Below, in pieces: positions 8,168-17,339 of a stretch of 64,000 nucleotides of DNA (position 1 is its first letter; every line of letters begins with the position of its first letter). The translations under genes and the position numbers were made by a program. The notes beneath the pieces were generated by a model, which was not told the DNA's origin, did not search any database, and saw nothing but the letters and a program-made list of their open reading frames with translations. Source of the stretch: Aigarchaeota archaeon (lineage in GTDB: Archaea; Thermoproteota; Nitrososphaeria_A; Caldarchaeales; Wolframiiraptoraceae); contig JANXDS010000001.1 in the NCBI GenBank assembly GCA_025059205.1, forward strand, positions 202,014-266,013. Reading direction: 5' to 3'.

Positions 8168-10069
8168 CTAACCAAAAAGCGATATGGTCTCGAGGTTCTT
8201 CGGCATGTATATGTTCGCCGTAACGATCTTTGAGGCAGACTCTGCCAAACTCTCGATAGCCTTGGCTTCGCCATGTAACAAGACAACATTCTTCGGCTTT
8301 GGTGTGAATTTCTTTAGATAGTTCAACAGTTGTTGTCTGCTAGAATGTCCCGAGAATCCATCCACTTTTTCTATACGCAACTTAATGTTTAAAACTTCGG
8401 TCTTACCTCTCTCATCTATAAACGACACTTCCCTTATACCTTTAAGTAACTTTCTGCCCAAAGTCCCCTCAACCTGGTAGCTAACGAATATTAACATGTT
8501 CTTTTCGTCGTTTGCAAACTCCTTCAAATAATTCAGTACGGGCCCTCCTTCCAACATTCCTGATGTGGAAATCACGATAGCAGGCCCCTCAGCATTTAGT
8601 GCCTCCTCCCTTTGCGAGTGACTCTTCACTGGTGTGAAGTAGTCCGACATAAACACGTTCCCTTGGTCCCCCATACTCTCTTGCAGTTCTTGGGAAGCGT
8701 ACTCGGGAAAGGCCGTATATATTGCAGTAGCCTCTATGATAAGGCCGTCCAAGTAAACTGGCACCTCCGGTATGCTCTTAGAGCTTAGAAGGTCGTTGAG
8801 GACGAGCATTATCTCTTGAGCCCTGCCTACAGCCGGTACAGGTATCAGCACCTTACCACCTGACTGTATCGTCTGCTTTATGTAGTCGGCTAACAGAGCT
8901 TCGCTCTCTTCTCTAGTGAACGGTATAGGTGTCGCGCCGTAAGTGCTTTCCATCACCAATGTCTCTGCCCTTAAGAATTTGTGTGCACATGCATCTAATG
9001 TTCTAGTCTTCTCAAACTTGAAGTCGCTGGTGTAGACGACGTTGTACAACCCCTCGCCCACATGTATGTGAACGACCGAGGAGCCTAAGATGTGGCCTGC
9101 ATTATACATCGTTATTCTTATATCGGGTGTTATGCTAGTAACGCTACCGTACTTAAGGGTTATGGTATGTTGGACCGCTGTCTTTACGTCGTTCTCGTTA
9201 TACAAAGGAAATAGGCCTTCCTTTTCTGCGACATTAACAAAGTCTAATTGTTCCATCGTCATGAGCGGTAACGTCGGCTCAGTACAATAAACGGGCCCTC
9301 TGTAGCCGTACTTAAATAAGTAGGGTATGGCACCGGTATGGTCGAGGTGCGCATGCGTCGCGATCACCGCATCGAGTTCTTCAAAGATTGAAGGATAAGC
9401 ATCAAACCTAGGTAGCATATCAAGCTTACTCGTAGCACCAACGGCGATTCCACAATCCAACAATATCTTGCTCTCATTAGTCTGAAGTAGTATGGCAGAC
9501 CTTCCGACCTGTCTTCCGGAACCAAGTATGCTAAGCATTACATCACTCGTTCCGAAAGTTTGTACCCCGAATACTCTTTCACCTATCGCCCGTAATATGC
9601 TCAGTCTTTTATCCGAATCTTTGTAAAGGTATTGGTTGATCTTCTCGATCGTCTTCGAAGGCATTAACATTTTCCTCATTACTTTTACATGCCAACCGGT
9701 TGCTTTGCAGGCATTCTTGACAATCTCCCCATTTTTGTTGGGGTTAAAATTCTTGACCTCAACGATGGCCTCTCCTAGCGTTTCGTCAAAGAACACGGTG
9801 ACATCTTCACCAAAGGTTGATTTGAGTACCTTTTCCGCTTCCTCTTGTGGTAGCCTTATTGCTGGGTCGGACCTTATGACCACGCGCTTCTTAAGTATGT
9901 TCACGAGGTCTTTCGCGATCTGATCCCTTTCTAAGAACAACTCGGCATTTTTGGTGTATATGGCGAGCCTTGTCCCTTCATATTCAATTCTTGTAATAGC
10001 CGCCTCCCTAGGGCTAACTACAGAGAAGTACCTCAATATCTCTGCTCTTAGCCTATCCGCCGCGCTCAA
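8168..10069 (-). CDS. KH / metallo-beta-lactamase / beta-CASP ribonuclease (aCPSF1/FttA)
   Basis: A 633-aa homologue of eukaryotic CPSF73 that acts in archaeal 3'-end formation and transcription termination. The N-terminal ~150 residues hold the archaeal KH region (DVTVFFDETLGEAIVEVKNFNPNKNGEIV). The metallo-beta-lactamase core has ATHAHLDHTGAIPYL near residue 240 (HxHxDH zinc motif). The beta-CASP domain follows, and a C-terminal metal-binding segment (GFSGHSSRQQLLNYL, then LHGEAKA) completes the active site. Full length for the family. It is 20 nt downstream of the proteasome beta gene and likely co-transcribed. Confidence 0.95.
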   Translation of the reverse strand: MSAADRLRAEILRYFSVVSPREAAITRIEYEGTRLAIYTKNAELFLERDQIAKDLVNILKKRVVIRSDPAIRLPQEEAEKVLKSTFGEDVTVFFDETLGEAIVEVKNFNPNKNGEIVKNACKATGWHVKVMRKMLMPSKTIEKINQYLYKDSDKRLSILRAIGERVFGVQTFGTSDVMLSILGSGRQVGRSAILLQTNESKILLDCGIAVGATSKLDMLPRFDAYPSIFEELDAVIATHAHLDHTGAIPYLFKYGYRGPVYCTEPTLPLMTMEQLDFVNVAEKEGLFPLYNENDVKTAVQHTITLKYGSVTSITPDIRITMYNAGHILGSSVVHIHVGEGLYNVVYTSDFKFEKTRTLDACAHKFLRAETLVMESTYGATPIPFTREESEALLADYIKQTIQSGGKVLIPVPAVGRAQEIMLVLNDLLSSKSIPEVPVYLDGLIIEATAIYTAFPEYASQELQESMGDQGNVFMSDYFTPVKSHSQREEALNAEGPAIVISTSGMLEGGPVLNYLKEFANDEKNMLIFVSYQVEGTLGRKLLKGIREVSFIDERGKTEVLNIKLRIEKVDGFSGHSSRQQLLNYLKKFTPKPKNVVLLHGEAKAIESLAESASKIVTANIYMPKNLETISLFG

Positions 10070-10089
10070 CCTCTCGCACCTTAACTATT

Positions 10090-10806
10090 TCATCTAACAC
10101 TGATTTTCAGAAATTCCTCATAAAGCGGCATCTTCTCTTCTAGCGTTAATTCAGTATATGGTTTGGTAGTAGTAATATACGCGACGTCAATACTATCTCC
10201 AGTACCAATATCCCTCCTGATAGCGGATGCTACACTCTTAAAGGCTAACCTAATACCACCCTCAAGCTTCAAGTCTGGCCTATATTCCGACTCGATTATG
10301 CCGTATGCAACGGGAGAACCCGAACCCGTTGCGATCATGAGCTCCTCAGTCATAGAACCCGTTGGGTCTAGGTTATACAGATGTGGTCCTTGACTATCCA
10401 CACCGCCTATTATCAATTGTGCTATCAACGGAAAATACCTATGGTTAAACAGGATGTTCGAGGCTAGTCTAGCCACAGATACGATCTCCATACGTCTTGC
10501 CCATTGAATCTGATAGTAGTTAATGTTAGCACGGAGTACGTCTATAATGCTCTGCGCGTCGGCGACCCTACCCGCGATAGTTATCGCAACATGATCTGCC
10601 AGTGGGAAGACCTTCCTTCCCTTTTTATGGGCTATAAAGTAGCCCGCCGTAACCCTAGTGTCTGTGGCGAACACTACCGCGTCCTTTACAACCAGGCCTA
10701 CCGTCGTGGTCCCCGTCTTTAAGAGTTTGCCCCCATTCACCTCATATCCAAACATTGTCTTTAACACCGACTGTTGGTCTAATAGCCTATTCTTGGCTTT
10801 ATGCAA
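10090..10806 (-). CDS. psmB: Proteasome beta subunit
   Basis: The catalytic subunit of the archaeal 20S proteasome. A propeptide of about 32 residues ends in LLKTG, and autocleavage exposes Thr33 of TTTVGLVVKDAVVFATDTR, with the catalytic Asp (DTR) and the Lys region (HKKGRKVFPL) present. GSGSPVAYGIIE is the conserved substrate-groove segment. The protein is 238 aa including the propeptide. It precedes the aCPSF1 gene on the same strand. Divergent from the FKBP gene, with AT-rich promoter sequence between. Confidence 0.96.
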   Translation of the reverse strand: MHKAKNRLLDQQSVLKTMFGYEVNGGKLLKTGTTTVGLVVKDAVVFATDTRVTAGYFIAHKKGRKVFPLADHVAITIAGRVADAQSIIDVLRANINYYQIQWARRMEIVSVARLASNILFNHRYFPLIAQLIIGGVDSQGPHLYNLDPTGSMTEELMIATGSGSPVAYGIIESEYRPDLKLEGGIRLAFKSVASAIRRDIGTGDSIDVAYITTTKPYTELTLEEKMPLYEEFLKISVR

Positions 10807-10893
10807 AAGCCACCAGGATGTATAATTCTACCAAAATAAAAATGTTTATGCGTTAACACTTTAAATAAAACCCATTAAGCAAAAAGTTGAGAA

Positions 10894-11658
10894 ATGTCCT
10901 CAGAAAGTTTAGAAACCCCTAAGGAAAAAGAAAGCACCGGTGAAAGTAGGGCATCTGAGGTCCCCAAACCTAGCTTACCCTCTGGTAGCTTCGTTTTAGT
11001 AGATTACTCGATAAGAATCAAAGAAACCGGCGAGCTAGTTGATACAACCTCAGAAGAGGAAGCGAGACAGGCAGGTATCTACGACGCCTCGAGGCTTTAT
11101 GAACCCAGGTTGGCTATAATCGGTAAGGGTATGTTACTTAAGGCAATCGAGGATGAACTGGTCACAATGTCTGTTGGCGAGTCTAAGACGTTCGAAATCT
11201 CACCAGAAAAGGCCTTTGGCCAGAGGGACCCTGCAAAGGTTAAGGTTTACCCGATCAGGAAGTTCAAAGATGTTGAAGCACCACTGGTCGTTGGTGCGAA
11301 AGTCAACATCGACGGAAAGGAAGGCATAATACGATCTATAGGTTCTGGAAGAGTTCAGGTGGACTTTAACCCATATCTTGCCGGCAAGACGCTCGTCTGT
11401 AGCATTACCGTAAGGAAGCTCATAACCGACGACAGGGAAAAGGTCCAGCATATACTACACAATAGGCTACCGGATGTAGACCTTCAAAAATTCGCTATAG
11501 AGTTTGCACCACCGGAGATAACTATTACTATACCGGAGGAGGCATACCTTCTGCCAAATCTGCAAATAGTCAAGAGACTCGTAGCCAAGGAAATTCAAGA
11601 GAATATTCAAGGAATAGAAAGAGTAAAGGTTATCGAGCTTTACACGCGGCAGACATAA
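10894..11658 (+). CDS. FKBP-type peptidyl-prolyl isomerase, long archaeal form
   Basis: Catalyses prolyl cis-trans isomerisation and acts as a folding chaperone. After a charged, probably disordered N-tail of ~30 residues comes the FKBP domain (FVLVDYSIRIKETGELVDTTSEE, IGKGMLLKAIEDEL, MSVGESKTFEISPEKAFGQRDP) with an inserted IF/SlyD-like flap (about 115-180). A C-terminal ~75-residue extension is characteristic of long archaeal FKBPs. It is cytoplasmic, with no signal peptide. Confidence 0.92.
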   Translation: MSSESLETPKEKESTGESRASEVPKPSLPSGSFVLVDYSIRIKETGELVDTTSEEEARQAGIYDASRLYEPRLAIIGKGMLLKAIEDELVTMSVGESKTFEISPEKAFGQRDPAKVKVYPIRKFKDVEAPLVVGAKVNIDGKEGIIRSIGSGRVQVDFNPYLAGKTLVCSITVRKLITDDREKVQHILHNRLPDVDLQKFAIEFAPPEITITIPEEAYLLPNLQIVKRLVAKEIQENIQGIERVKVIELYTRQT

Positions 11659-11702
11659 GGGGCCTTAAGCTAAATTTTATAATGCCTCCGTTGTTTTGTT
11701 GT

Positions 11703-11809
11703 AATGTGTCGGCCGGGGTACCCGAGCCTGGTCAAGGGGGTGGGCTCAAGACCCACTGGCGTAGGCCATCCTGGGTTCGAATCCCAGCCCCGGCACATCC
11801 CGACACATT
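11703..11809 (+). repeat. Perfect 10-bp inverted repeat flanking tRNA-Leu
   Basis: AATGTGTCGG (11703-11712, ending on the first tRNA base) is the exact reverse complement of CCGACACATT (11800-11809). The leader and trailer of the pre-tRNA could therefore pair beyond the acceptor stem, leaving a few unpaired trailer bases (11796-11799/11800). Possible role in tRNA processing is inference. Confidence 0.7.
11712..11795 (+). tRNA. tRNA-Leu(CAA)
   Basis: A class II tRNA of 84 nt: acceptor GCCGGGG/CCCCGGC, D stem CCC/GGG with the Leu-type loop GAGCCUGGUCAA, anticodon stem GUGGG/CCCAC around CUCAAGA (anticodon CAA), long variable arm (GGC-GUAG-GCC), T arm CUGGG-UUCGAAU-CCCAG, discriminator A. There is no intron and no encoded CCA. 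A TATA-like TAAATTTTATAA lies upstream near 11670. Confidence 0.95.
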
Positions 11810-12021
11810 TAACAGGTTAGAGTTTATTTCAAAAGGACCCCTCTACGTGTAGCGTTATGTCAGACTAATTGCTGAGAGGTAGGTGTGAGATGAATTAAAA
11901 ATCCATTGCAAAAAGTAGCACGATCGCGTAATATCTGCCTTCGTAGAATATGACCATAATTTAAATACATCCGCACCACTTTCTCCGATTAAAACCTAGG
12001 CGTTGGTTTGGTGCACCTAGT
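11810..12021. promoter_or_regulatory. Intergenic region with acr3 promoter and repeat
   Basis: TTAAATACA (11961-11969) is a likely TATA box for acr3, giving a leader of about 30 nt. The leader contains ACCTAG twice (11994-11999 and 12015-12020, 21 nt apart), which also gives a short CTAGG/CCTAG inverted repeat. This could be a regulator site. Nothing else is evident in the rest. Confidence 0.4.
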
Positions 12022-13089
12022 ATGGCTGAGCAGAAAGCTACCTTACCAATCCTAAGCAAGTTTTTGACGCTTTGGATCTTCTTAGCAATAATAGCAGGCG
12101 TAGGCTTGGGTTACGTCTTCCCAGGTATTGCCGATGTGTTGGGCCATCTAAGCATAGGCACAACATCCATACCTATAGCTATAGGTCTAATCTGGATGAT
12201 GTATCCGCCTCTTGCTAAGGTGAGATACGAGGAGCTCAGGAAGATAGTCACGACTAAAGGTTCTAAGACTATGCTCACGGAGTCGCTTATACTTAACTAT
12301 CTGGTGGGCCCGTTTCTCATGTTTGTCCTTGCGTGGATATTCCTTGCAGATTTCCCTGAATTCAGAAATGGTGTAATCTTGGTAGGTTTAGCAAGATGTA
12401 TAGCGATGGTTATCGTCTGGAACGATCTTGCCGATGGTGATAGGGAATGGGCAGCCATTCTCGTCGCCTTGAACTCTGTCTTTCAGATAGCGTTCTATTC
12501 CGTTTATGCTTACTTCTATATTACCCTCGTAAGTTCTTGGATTGCTGGGACCGGCACCGTAGTTGAAGTATCTTTTGTAGAGGTTGCGACGTCGGTTCTA
12601 GTATACCTCGGCATACCGTTCTTTGGTGGAATGATTACGCGTTTCTATTTCCTTAAGAAGAAAGGGAGAGAGTGGTACGATAAGGTTCTTATGCCGAAAC
12701 TTGGTCCAACATCCCTCTTTGCGCTTTTATTTACCATAGTCGTCATGTTCTCTTTAAAGGGCGAGTATATAGTTGCCCTTCCGATGGATGTTGCCAGGAT
12801 AGCCATGCCGCTGCTTTGCTATTTCGTTATAATGTTCCTTTTATCCTTCTTGATTGGTTACAAATCGGGTCTCGACTACAGTAGGGTCACTTCTTTGGCT
12901 TTTACAGCCGCAAGCAACAATTTTGAGCTTGCAATAGCTGTGGCGGTGTCTGTTTTTGGCTTAGCTTCAAAAGAAGCCTTTGCTACGGTGATAGGCCCCT
13001 TAATAGAGGTTCCTGTGATGATTTCGCTTGTAAACGTAGCGCTCTGGTTTAGGAGACACCTCTACGAAAAAATAAAGGTGGTTGCATGA
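12022..13089 (+). CDS. acr3: Arsenite efflux transporter Acr3
   Basis: A membrane arsenite/H+ antiporter of the BART superfamily, 355 aa with ten hydrophobic segments. Diagnostic regions are visible: [10 protein letters not shown] early, then [19 protein letters not shown], which includes the essential conserved Cys of helix 4, and [19 protein letters not shown] near the C-terminus (NNFELA is highly conserved). No arsR or arsenate reductase gene lies beside it, so its regulation must come from elsewhere. The frame remains open for 40 codons after its TGA stop. Confidence 0.93.
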   Translation: MAEQKATLPILSKFLTLWIFLAIIAGVGLGYVFPGIADVLGHLSIGTTSIPIAIGLIWMMYPPLAKVRYEELRKIVTTKGSKTMLTESLILNYLVGPFLMFVLAWIFLADFPEFRNGVILVGLARCIAMVIVWNDLADGDREWAAILVALNSVFQIAFYSVYAYFYITLVSSWIAGTGTVVEVSFVEVATSVLVYLGIPFFGGMITRFYFLKKKGREWYDKVLMPKLGPTSLFALLFTIVVMFSLKGEYIVALPMDVARIAMPLLCYFVIMFLLSFLIGYKSGLDYSRVTSLAFTAASNNFELAIAVAVSVFGLASKEAFATVIGPLIEVPVMISLVNVALWFRRHLYEKIKVVA

Positions 13090-13303
13090 ACCGACAAATT
13101 CAAACTCATTCGCCCATTCCAGAAGATGGCCGACATTCTATTCAAAAAATGGGGAAAAGTTATGGAGTATAACGTAATGGTCTCGTGCACTTTGGCCGAT
13201 TTTGAACTTTAAGATTTTCTTGATGGCTATTTTTGTGCAAATTTCCAAAAACTTCTTTATCGTTACAATTATGAAGTAACGCTTTTACTATTTTAGAGTG
13301 AAA
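13090..13303. other. Intergenic stretch downstream of acr3
   Basis: The only notable item is that the acr3 frame stays open from 13090 to TAA at 13210-13212 after the TGA stop, including an internal ATG. I cannot support it as a gene. AT-rich sequence follows. Confidence 0.3.
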
Positions 13304-13313
13304 CGTATAAATC
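13304..13313 (+). promoter_or_regulatory. TATA/BRE promoter of the structured RNA
   Basis: CGTATAAATC preceded by a BRE-like GTGAAA is centred about 28 nt upstream of the first base of the terminal stem at 13337, the spacing of an archaeal promoter to its transcription start. Confidence 0.6.
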
Positions 13314-13336
13314 AATGTTGCTATGTTATTTCAATT

Positions 13337-13546
13337 GCGTCGTCCGGAAAAGGAGAGGCCGACGCTGAGCGACGTCTGGGGGAAGCCTCAGGCGTTGTAA
13401 GCGTCGACCCATACCTAGCGCTCCGGGGCTGCTTCGGCAGTACCCTCAAGCTAGGTATGGATGGGAAGTGCCCGTAGGGGCACTAGGGGTTAAATCCGCG
13501 GAGGGTGCCCCTAGCAGGGAAGCCTGCCATCTCCGAAAGACGACGC
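13337..13546 (+). ncRNA. Structured non-coding RNA candidate, ~210 nt, unassigned
   Basis: The ends pair perfectly: GCGTCGTC (13337-13344) with GACGACGC (13539-13546). A second closing stem, GGAGA-GGC (13352-13359) with GCC-A-TCTCC (13526-13534), follows an A-rich internal loop. Inside are CGACGC/GCGTCG (13360-13365/13401-13406), enclosing GACGTCTG/CAGGCGTT; an 11-bp stem CCATACCTAGC/GCTAGGTATGG (13409-13419/13450-13460) capped by a CUGC-UUCG-GCAG hairpin; GTGCC/GGCAC; CTAGGGG/CCCCTAG; and CAGG-GAAG-CCTG. GGGAAG occurs three times in these elements. I do not find SRP RNA helix 8 (GGAAGG...AGCAG), RNase P CR-I/CR-V sequences or a tRNA fold. The orientation is set by the upstream promoter. It lies in the convergent gap between acr3 and a putative nuclease gene. 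Confidence 0.75.
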
Positions 13547-13568
13547 AAATTTATATCAACAAACTATA

Positions 13569-14255
13569 TTATTTACCTCTCTTCTCGTACGATTCGTACA
13601 TTAAGAATGACATATTCGCGACTTTCGCTACTTGTTCAAGAATTTCATAGTATTCTTGCGGTGATAACTCGCTAACAGTAACCTCATCAACGTTTATCAC
13701 GTATATCATACAAAGCCTCGCGTTGAGTATCTCTTCGAAGCTAATGGGCGGTTTTGTGTAGTAGAGGTCGCAAATTCTTTTAATGTAACGTATTTCTTCT
13801 TCAGTCCTGTCCCTTGGCGGCTTTAGAAACGTATAAGGAATCTGGACGATATTATGTGGCGGCGTTCCAATAGCGAACTTTTTAGCAAAAGCACTATACC
13901 TTGCTATCTTACTGGCGACCCTGGCTAAGAGATAGGTATTAGGATCGAGTGCATGTTCAGGAGGCACAAAACCGGTCTCTATCTCAATTATGATATTACC
14001 ATCGCCCTTTACTCCGTATACGTCACATGTTAGTATGTCGTTAAGTCTGTGCTCAACATCTACCTCGTAACCATTAATGATTAAATCGGTAGCGCAGACG
14101 ATTTCCATCACGGAATGGTTTATCTTTACCATGTTGGCTTCGTAAAGTTTGCACAGTTTCCTGTACATACCGTCGAGCTTATCAACAACTTCCTTGCCGT
14201 ACTTATCGCTTATATGCGTAATGATTCTCAAAACGTCTTCTTCGAATTTATTCAT
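13569..14255 (-). CDS. Uncharacterised protein, possible PD-(D/E)XK-type nuclease
   Basis: I do not recognise the family with certainty. The 228-aa protein is soluble, with an alpha-helical N-terminal third and then ILTCDVYGVKGDGNIIIEIETGFV (split here for reading: Asp near 78, Glu near 91 and 93), a pattern like the D...ExK/ExE core of restriction-type nucleases after a GYEVDVEHRL strand. The C-terminal third contains PPRDRTEEEIRYIKRICDLYY. I chose the ATG at 14255 because GAGGGG lies 4 nt upstream; a TTG at 14267 is in frame. It converges on the structured RNA. The function is unknown. Confidence 0.6.
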   Translation of the reverse strand: MNKFEEDVLRIITHISDKYGKEVVDKLDGMYRKLCKLYEANMVKINHSVMEIVCATDLIINGYEVDVEHRLNDILTCDVYGVKGDGNIIIEIETGFVPPEHALDPNTYLLARVASKIARYSAFAKKFAIGTPPHNIVQIPYTFLKPPRDRTEEEIRYIKRICDLYYTKPPISFEEILNARLCMIYVINVDEVTVSELSPQEYYEILEQVAKVANMSFLMYESYEKRGK

Positions 14256-14404
14256 CAAACCCCTCAAAACGTCCGATAAAGATAAACTTTTGACGAATGT
14301 GCATAACGATCACGGATGATGAACGAGTTAGTTTTAGCTTCTGGCCATCGTTAAAGATTATACTAAAACCCTTAAATTCGGACGTCGGTATCAGGTAATG
14401 ATGG

Positions 14405-16453
14405 ATGGCAAAAGACCCCGTATGTGGAATGTTCGTAGAGGAAACGGATGGTGCCTTAAAAGCTACGGTAAGAGGTAGGACGTATTACTTCTGTAGTGAA
14501 ACATGCCTCAAAACTTTCCTAATGCCCGAGGTTGAGATCAGGAACCTGAAAAGGATGACAGTCCTTAGCTTTGTGCTGGGGATACCTGCCCTCGTATTAA
14601 CATGGCTTTCGGATCTACCATTGTCTATACCTAGCGGACTCTTGTTATTCTTTTTGGCGACACCGGTACAGTTTGTCGCGGGCTGGCCCTTCTATAAAGG
14701 TATGTGGCATGCAATTAGAGCAAAATCAGCAAACATGGATGCCCTCATAGCCATAGGAACATCTACAGCATGGTTTTATAGCACGCTCGTGACGTTCTTA
14801 CCTTCTCTATTTCCAGGAGATTTCTATTACGAAGTATCAGCGTTGATAATAGCTTTCGTGCTTCTCGGAAGACTGCTCGAACATATCGTAAGAAGGAAAG
14901 CATCGGATGCTGTTAGAAAGCTTATGGAAATCCAGCCTACTACGGCGAGAGTAATACAGAATGGTGCTGAGATTGTGGTCCCCGTAGAGAAAGTGAAGGT
15001 TGGTGACTTGTTGCTAGTTAAACCGGGTGAGAAGATACCGGTAGATGGTGTAGTCGTTGATGGTCATTCTGCAGTTGATGAAAAAATAATCACCGGTGAG
15101 AGCATTCCTGTAGAAAAAGAAGTGGGCGACGAAGTTATAGGCGGCACGATGAACAAAACTGGCCTCCTTTTAATTAAAGCAACGAAAGTTGGAGCTGACA
15201 CCACGTTATCCCAAATAGTAAGGCTTGTCGAAGAAGCTCAGGCAGCTCAAGCTCCAATAGAACGCTTTGCAGATAGAGTAGCCTCCTACTTCGCCCCCTT
15301 AGTCGTGAGTGTTAGCGTTGTCGCATTCTTATTATGGTATCTTCTCTTCGATAATTTGCTTCGTGGCCTTACCTCATTCATAGCCGTTTTAATAGTAGCT
15401 TGTCCTTGCGCCTTAGGTTTAGCAACACCAGCGGCCGTTGTAGTCGGTGTGGGGAAGGGTGCTGAAAACGGCATACTGATAAAAGGTGGCGAAAACCTCG
15501 AAAGGGCATACAGAATAACGACTGTAGTCTTCGATAAGACGGGTACACTCACGAAAGGCGAGCCAACCGTAACGGACATTGTATTATTAGATAAAATGGA
15601 TGAGAAAGAGGTCATGATGCTGGCGGCATCCGCGGAACTCGGTTCTGAGCATCCTTTGGGAGAGGCCATAATTAAGAAGGCGAAAGAACTCGGAGTAGAA
15701 CCCGTAAGACCGGAAATATTTGAGTCAGTCCCTGGCAAAGGTGTAATAGCAACCGTGAATGGGAAGCGTGTGCTGATAGGTAACAGGAGGTTATTCATCT
15801 CAATGGACCTAAAATCGTCTGAGTTAGAGGAAGCTCTGAAAAAGCTTGAGCAAGAAGGTAAGACTGTCTTAATAGTTTCTGTTAGTGAAAGACCTGTTGC
15901 TCTAATAGGCTTAGAGGATATTCCGAAGGAAGATGCGGCCGAGGCCGTGAGTCAACTGAAATCGATGAATCTCGAAGTCATAATGCTTACGGGTGATAAC
16001 GAAAGGACGGCAAAGGCGGTGGCAAAAAAGCTTGGTATAGAGCACGTGATAGCGGAAGTCTTACCTTCTGAGAAGCTGGAAATCATAAAGAAGCTTCAGT
16101 TAGAAGGAAAGGTGGTGGCCATGGTTGGCGACGGTGTGAATGATGCTCCGGCGCTGGCTCAATCCGACGTTGGCATCGCAATAGGCAGTGGAACAGACGT
16201 CGCCATAGAAACTGCCGGCATAGTCCTGATAAAAGACGATTTAAAGAACGTCGTGGCGGCAATAAGACTTAGCAGGATTACAATGCGTAAGATAAAACAG
16301 AACCTTTTTTGGGCCTTCGCTTACAACGTTTCACTCATACCCGTTGCCGCCATGGGTTACCTTAATCCAATATTGGCCGGTATAGCCATGGCGCTGAGCT
16401 CGGTCAGTGTCGTCACAAATTCCTTAACATTAAAAAGATTAAATTTAAGATAG
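14405..16453 (+). CDS. copA: Copper-type heavy-metal P1B-ATPase with N-terminal YHS domain
   Basis: Exports Cu(I) or a related soft metal using ATP. Residues 1-40 are a YHS/TRASH metal-binding domain (DPVCGM, then CSETC), replacing the usual HMA domain. Membrane segments follow. Key motifs: TGES actuator loop ([10 protein letters not shown]), CPC metal site at about 333-335, phosphorylated Asp in DKTGTLTKG at 377, HP in the nucleotide domain (SEHPLGEAI), and hinge [20 protein letters not shown]. The 682-aa length is typical. An in-frame stop immediately upstream fixes the ATG at 14405. TTAAATTC near 14374 is a plausible TATA element. Confidence 0.94.
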   Translation: MAKDPVCGMFVEETDGALKATVRGRTYYFCSETCLKTFLMPEVEIRNLKRMTVLSFVLGIPALVLTWLSDLPLSIPSGLLLFFLATPVQFVAGWPFYKGMWHAIRAKSANMDALIAIGTSTAWFYSTLVTFLPSLFPGDFYYEVSALIIAFVLLGRLLEHIVRRKASDAVRKLMEIQPTTARVIQNGAEIVVPVEKVKVGDLLLVKPGEKIPVDGVVVDGHSAVDEKIITGESIPVEKEVGDEVIGGTMNKTGLLLIKATKVGADTTLSQIVRLVEEAQAAQAPIERFADRVASYFAPLVVSVSVVAFLLWYLLFDNLLRGLTSFIAVLIVACPCALGLATPAAVVVGVGKGAENGILIKGGENLERAYRITTVVFDKTGTLTKGEPTVTDIVLLDKMDEKEVMMLAASAELGSEHPLGEAIIKKAKELGVEPVRPEIFESVPGKGVIATVNGKRVLIGNRRLFISMDLKSSELEEALKKLEQEGKTVLIVSVSERPVALIGLEDIPKEDAAEAVSQLKSMNLEVIMLTGDNERTAKAVAKKLGIEHVIAEVLPSEKLEIIKKLQLEGKVVAMVGDGVNDAPALAQSDVGIAIGSGTDVAIETAGIVLIKDDLKNVVAAIRLSRITMRKIKQNLFWAFAYNVSLIPVAAMGYLNPILAGIAMALSSVSVVTNSLTLKRLNLR

Positions 16454-16507
16454 ATTGTGATAACAAAATTTTTATTTCAAAAGCTAAGGCTTTAGTGAGA
16501 ATAAAAC

Positions 16508-17275
16508 ATGAGCGCAACTAGGAGCCTACTAAATATCATATATAACAGAAGGACTATCAGAAAGTTTAAGCCTGCCGATATACCAGAAGAGCTGCTTCAC
16601 ATGATAGTGGAAGCAGGTCAAAGAGCGCCTTCGTACAATCAAGCCTACTCGTTCATACTTGTCAGTGATAAAGAAAAGAGGAAAGCGCTCGAGGATATCT
16701 GTGAGGTAAATTACATATCAAACGCCTCCGTAGTAATAGTCATATGTAGCGACCTTAACAGAGTCGGTAAGATGTTTAACTACCTTAATCGCAATCATAT
16801 TCTGACCTCTGAAGAATACCCAGTAGAGACAATATACAGCATATTCGAGGCTGGGCTAGCAACCCAGAACATGATTATCGCTGCTGAGGTTTTAGGCTTC
16901 GGTACTGCTCTACTTGACTGCGTGCTTTTTGAGGCAGAACGTGTAGCGGCATTACTAGAACTTCCGAAAGGCGTGATTCCCATAGGCCTCCTTTGCATAG
17001 GTGAAAAGGATGAACTGCCACCCAAGAGGCCTAGATGGCCATTACACATAGTTTTTCACAAAAACAAGTATCGAGAACCTAATCCATACGAGATTGCGAA
17101 TTACGTAGAAGAATCTTCAGAAATGTACGACCGAGAGGGTTATTTGATGAAGTATGCCGGCATTCCCATGAAGTACAAGGATTATTTGATAGCGAAGATT
17201 GAGCGCACGAAAGACGTGGAAAAGAAGTATGAAAAGTTATCAAAGTTTCTTAGGAAGGCAGGCTTTAAGATCTAG
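16508..17275 (+). CDS. Nitroreductase-family FMN oxidoreductase
   Basis: NAD(P)H-dependent flavoprotein of the nitroreductase fold. The FMN-binding N-terminus RRTIRKFKPADIPEELLHMI is followed by AGQRAPSYNQAYSFILVSD, then GLATQNMIIAAEVLGFGTALLDC, the second flavin-contact region, and GLLCIGEKDELPPKRPR. A C-terminal ~60-residue extension (YDREGYLMKYAGIPMKYKDYL) goes beyond the minimal fold. The substrate cannot be inferred. Confidence 0.88.
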   Translation: MSATRSLLNIIYNRRTIRKFKPADIPEELLHMIVEAGQRAPSYNQAYSFILVSDKEKRKALEDICEVNYISNASVVIVICSDLNRVGKMFNYLNRNHILTSEEYPVETIYSIFEAGLATQNMIIAAEVLGFGTALLDCVLFEAERVAALLELPKGVIPIGLLCIGEKDELPPKRPRWPLHIVFHKNKYREPNPYEIANYVEESSEMYDREGYLMKYAGIPMKYKDYLIAKIERTKDVEKKYEKLSKFLRKAGFKI

Positions 17276-17339
17276 CCATACAGGTGGACAACAATCCCTG
17301 GCTTTTATAATCTTAATATAGGAAGTATACCAGAAAAAC

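Noticed and set aside
13090-13212. acr3 frame continuing 40 codons beyond its TGA stop
   Set aside because: Acr3 is already full length at 355 aa and the extra residues resemble no known extension. Readthrough or selenocysteine insertion has no support.
13337-13546. RNase P RNA or SRP RNA
   Set aside because: The conserved CR-I/CR-V sequences and the SRP helix-8 GGAAGG...AGCAG motif are not visible. A covariance search would be decisive.
13468-13650. 60-codon plus-strand open frame over the structured RNA
   Set aside because: It runs through the helices of the RNA and into the antisense strand of the next gene; no family resemblance or ribosome-binding site.
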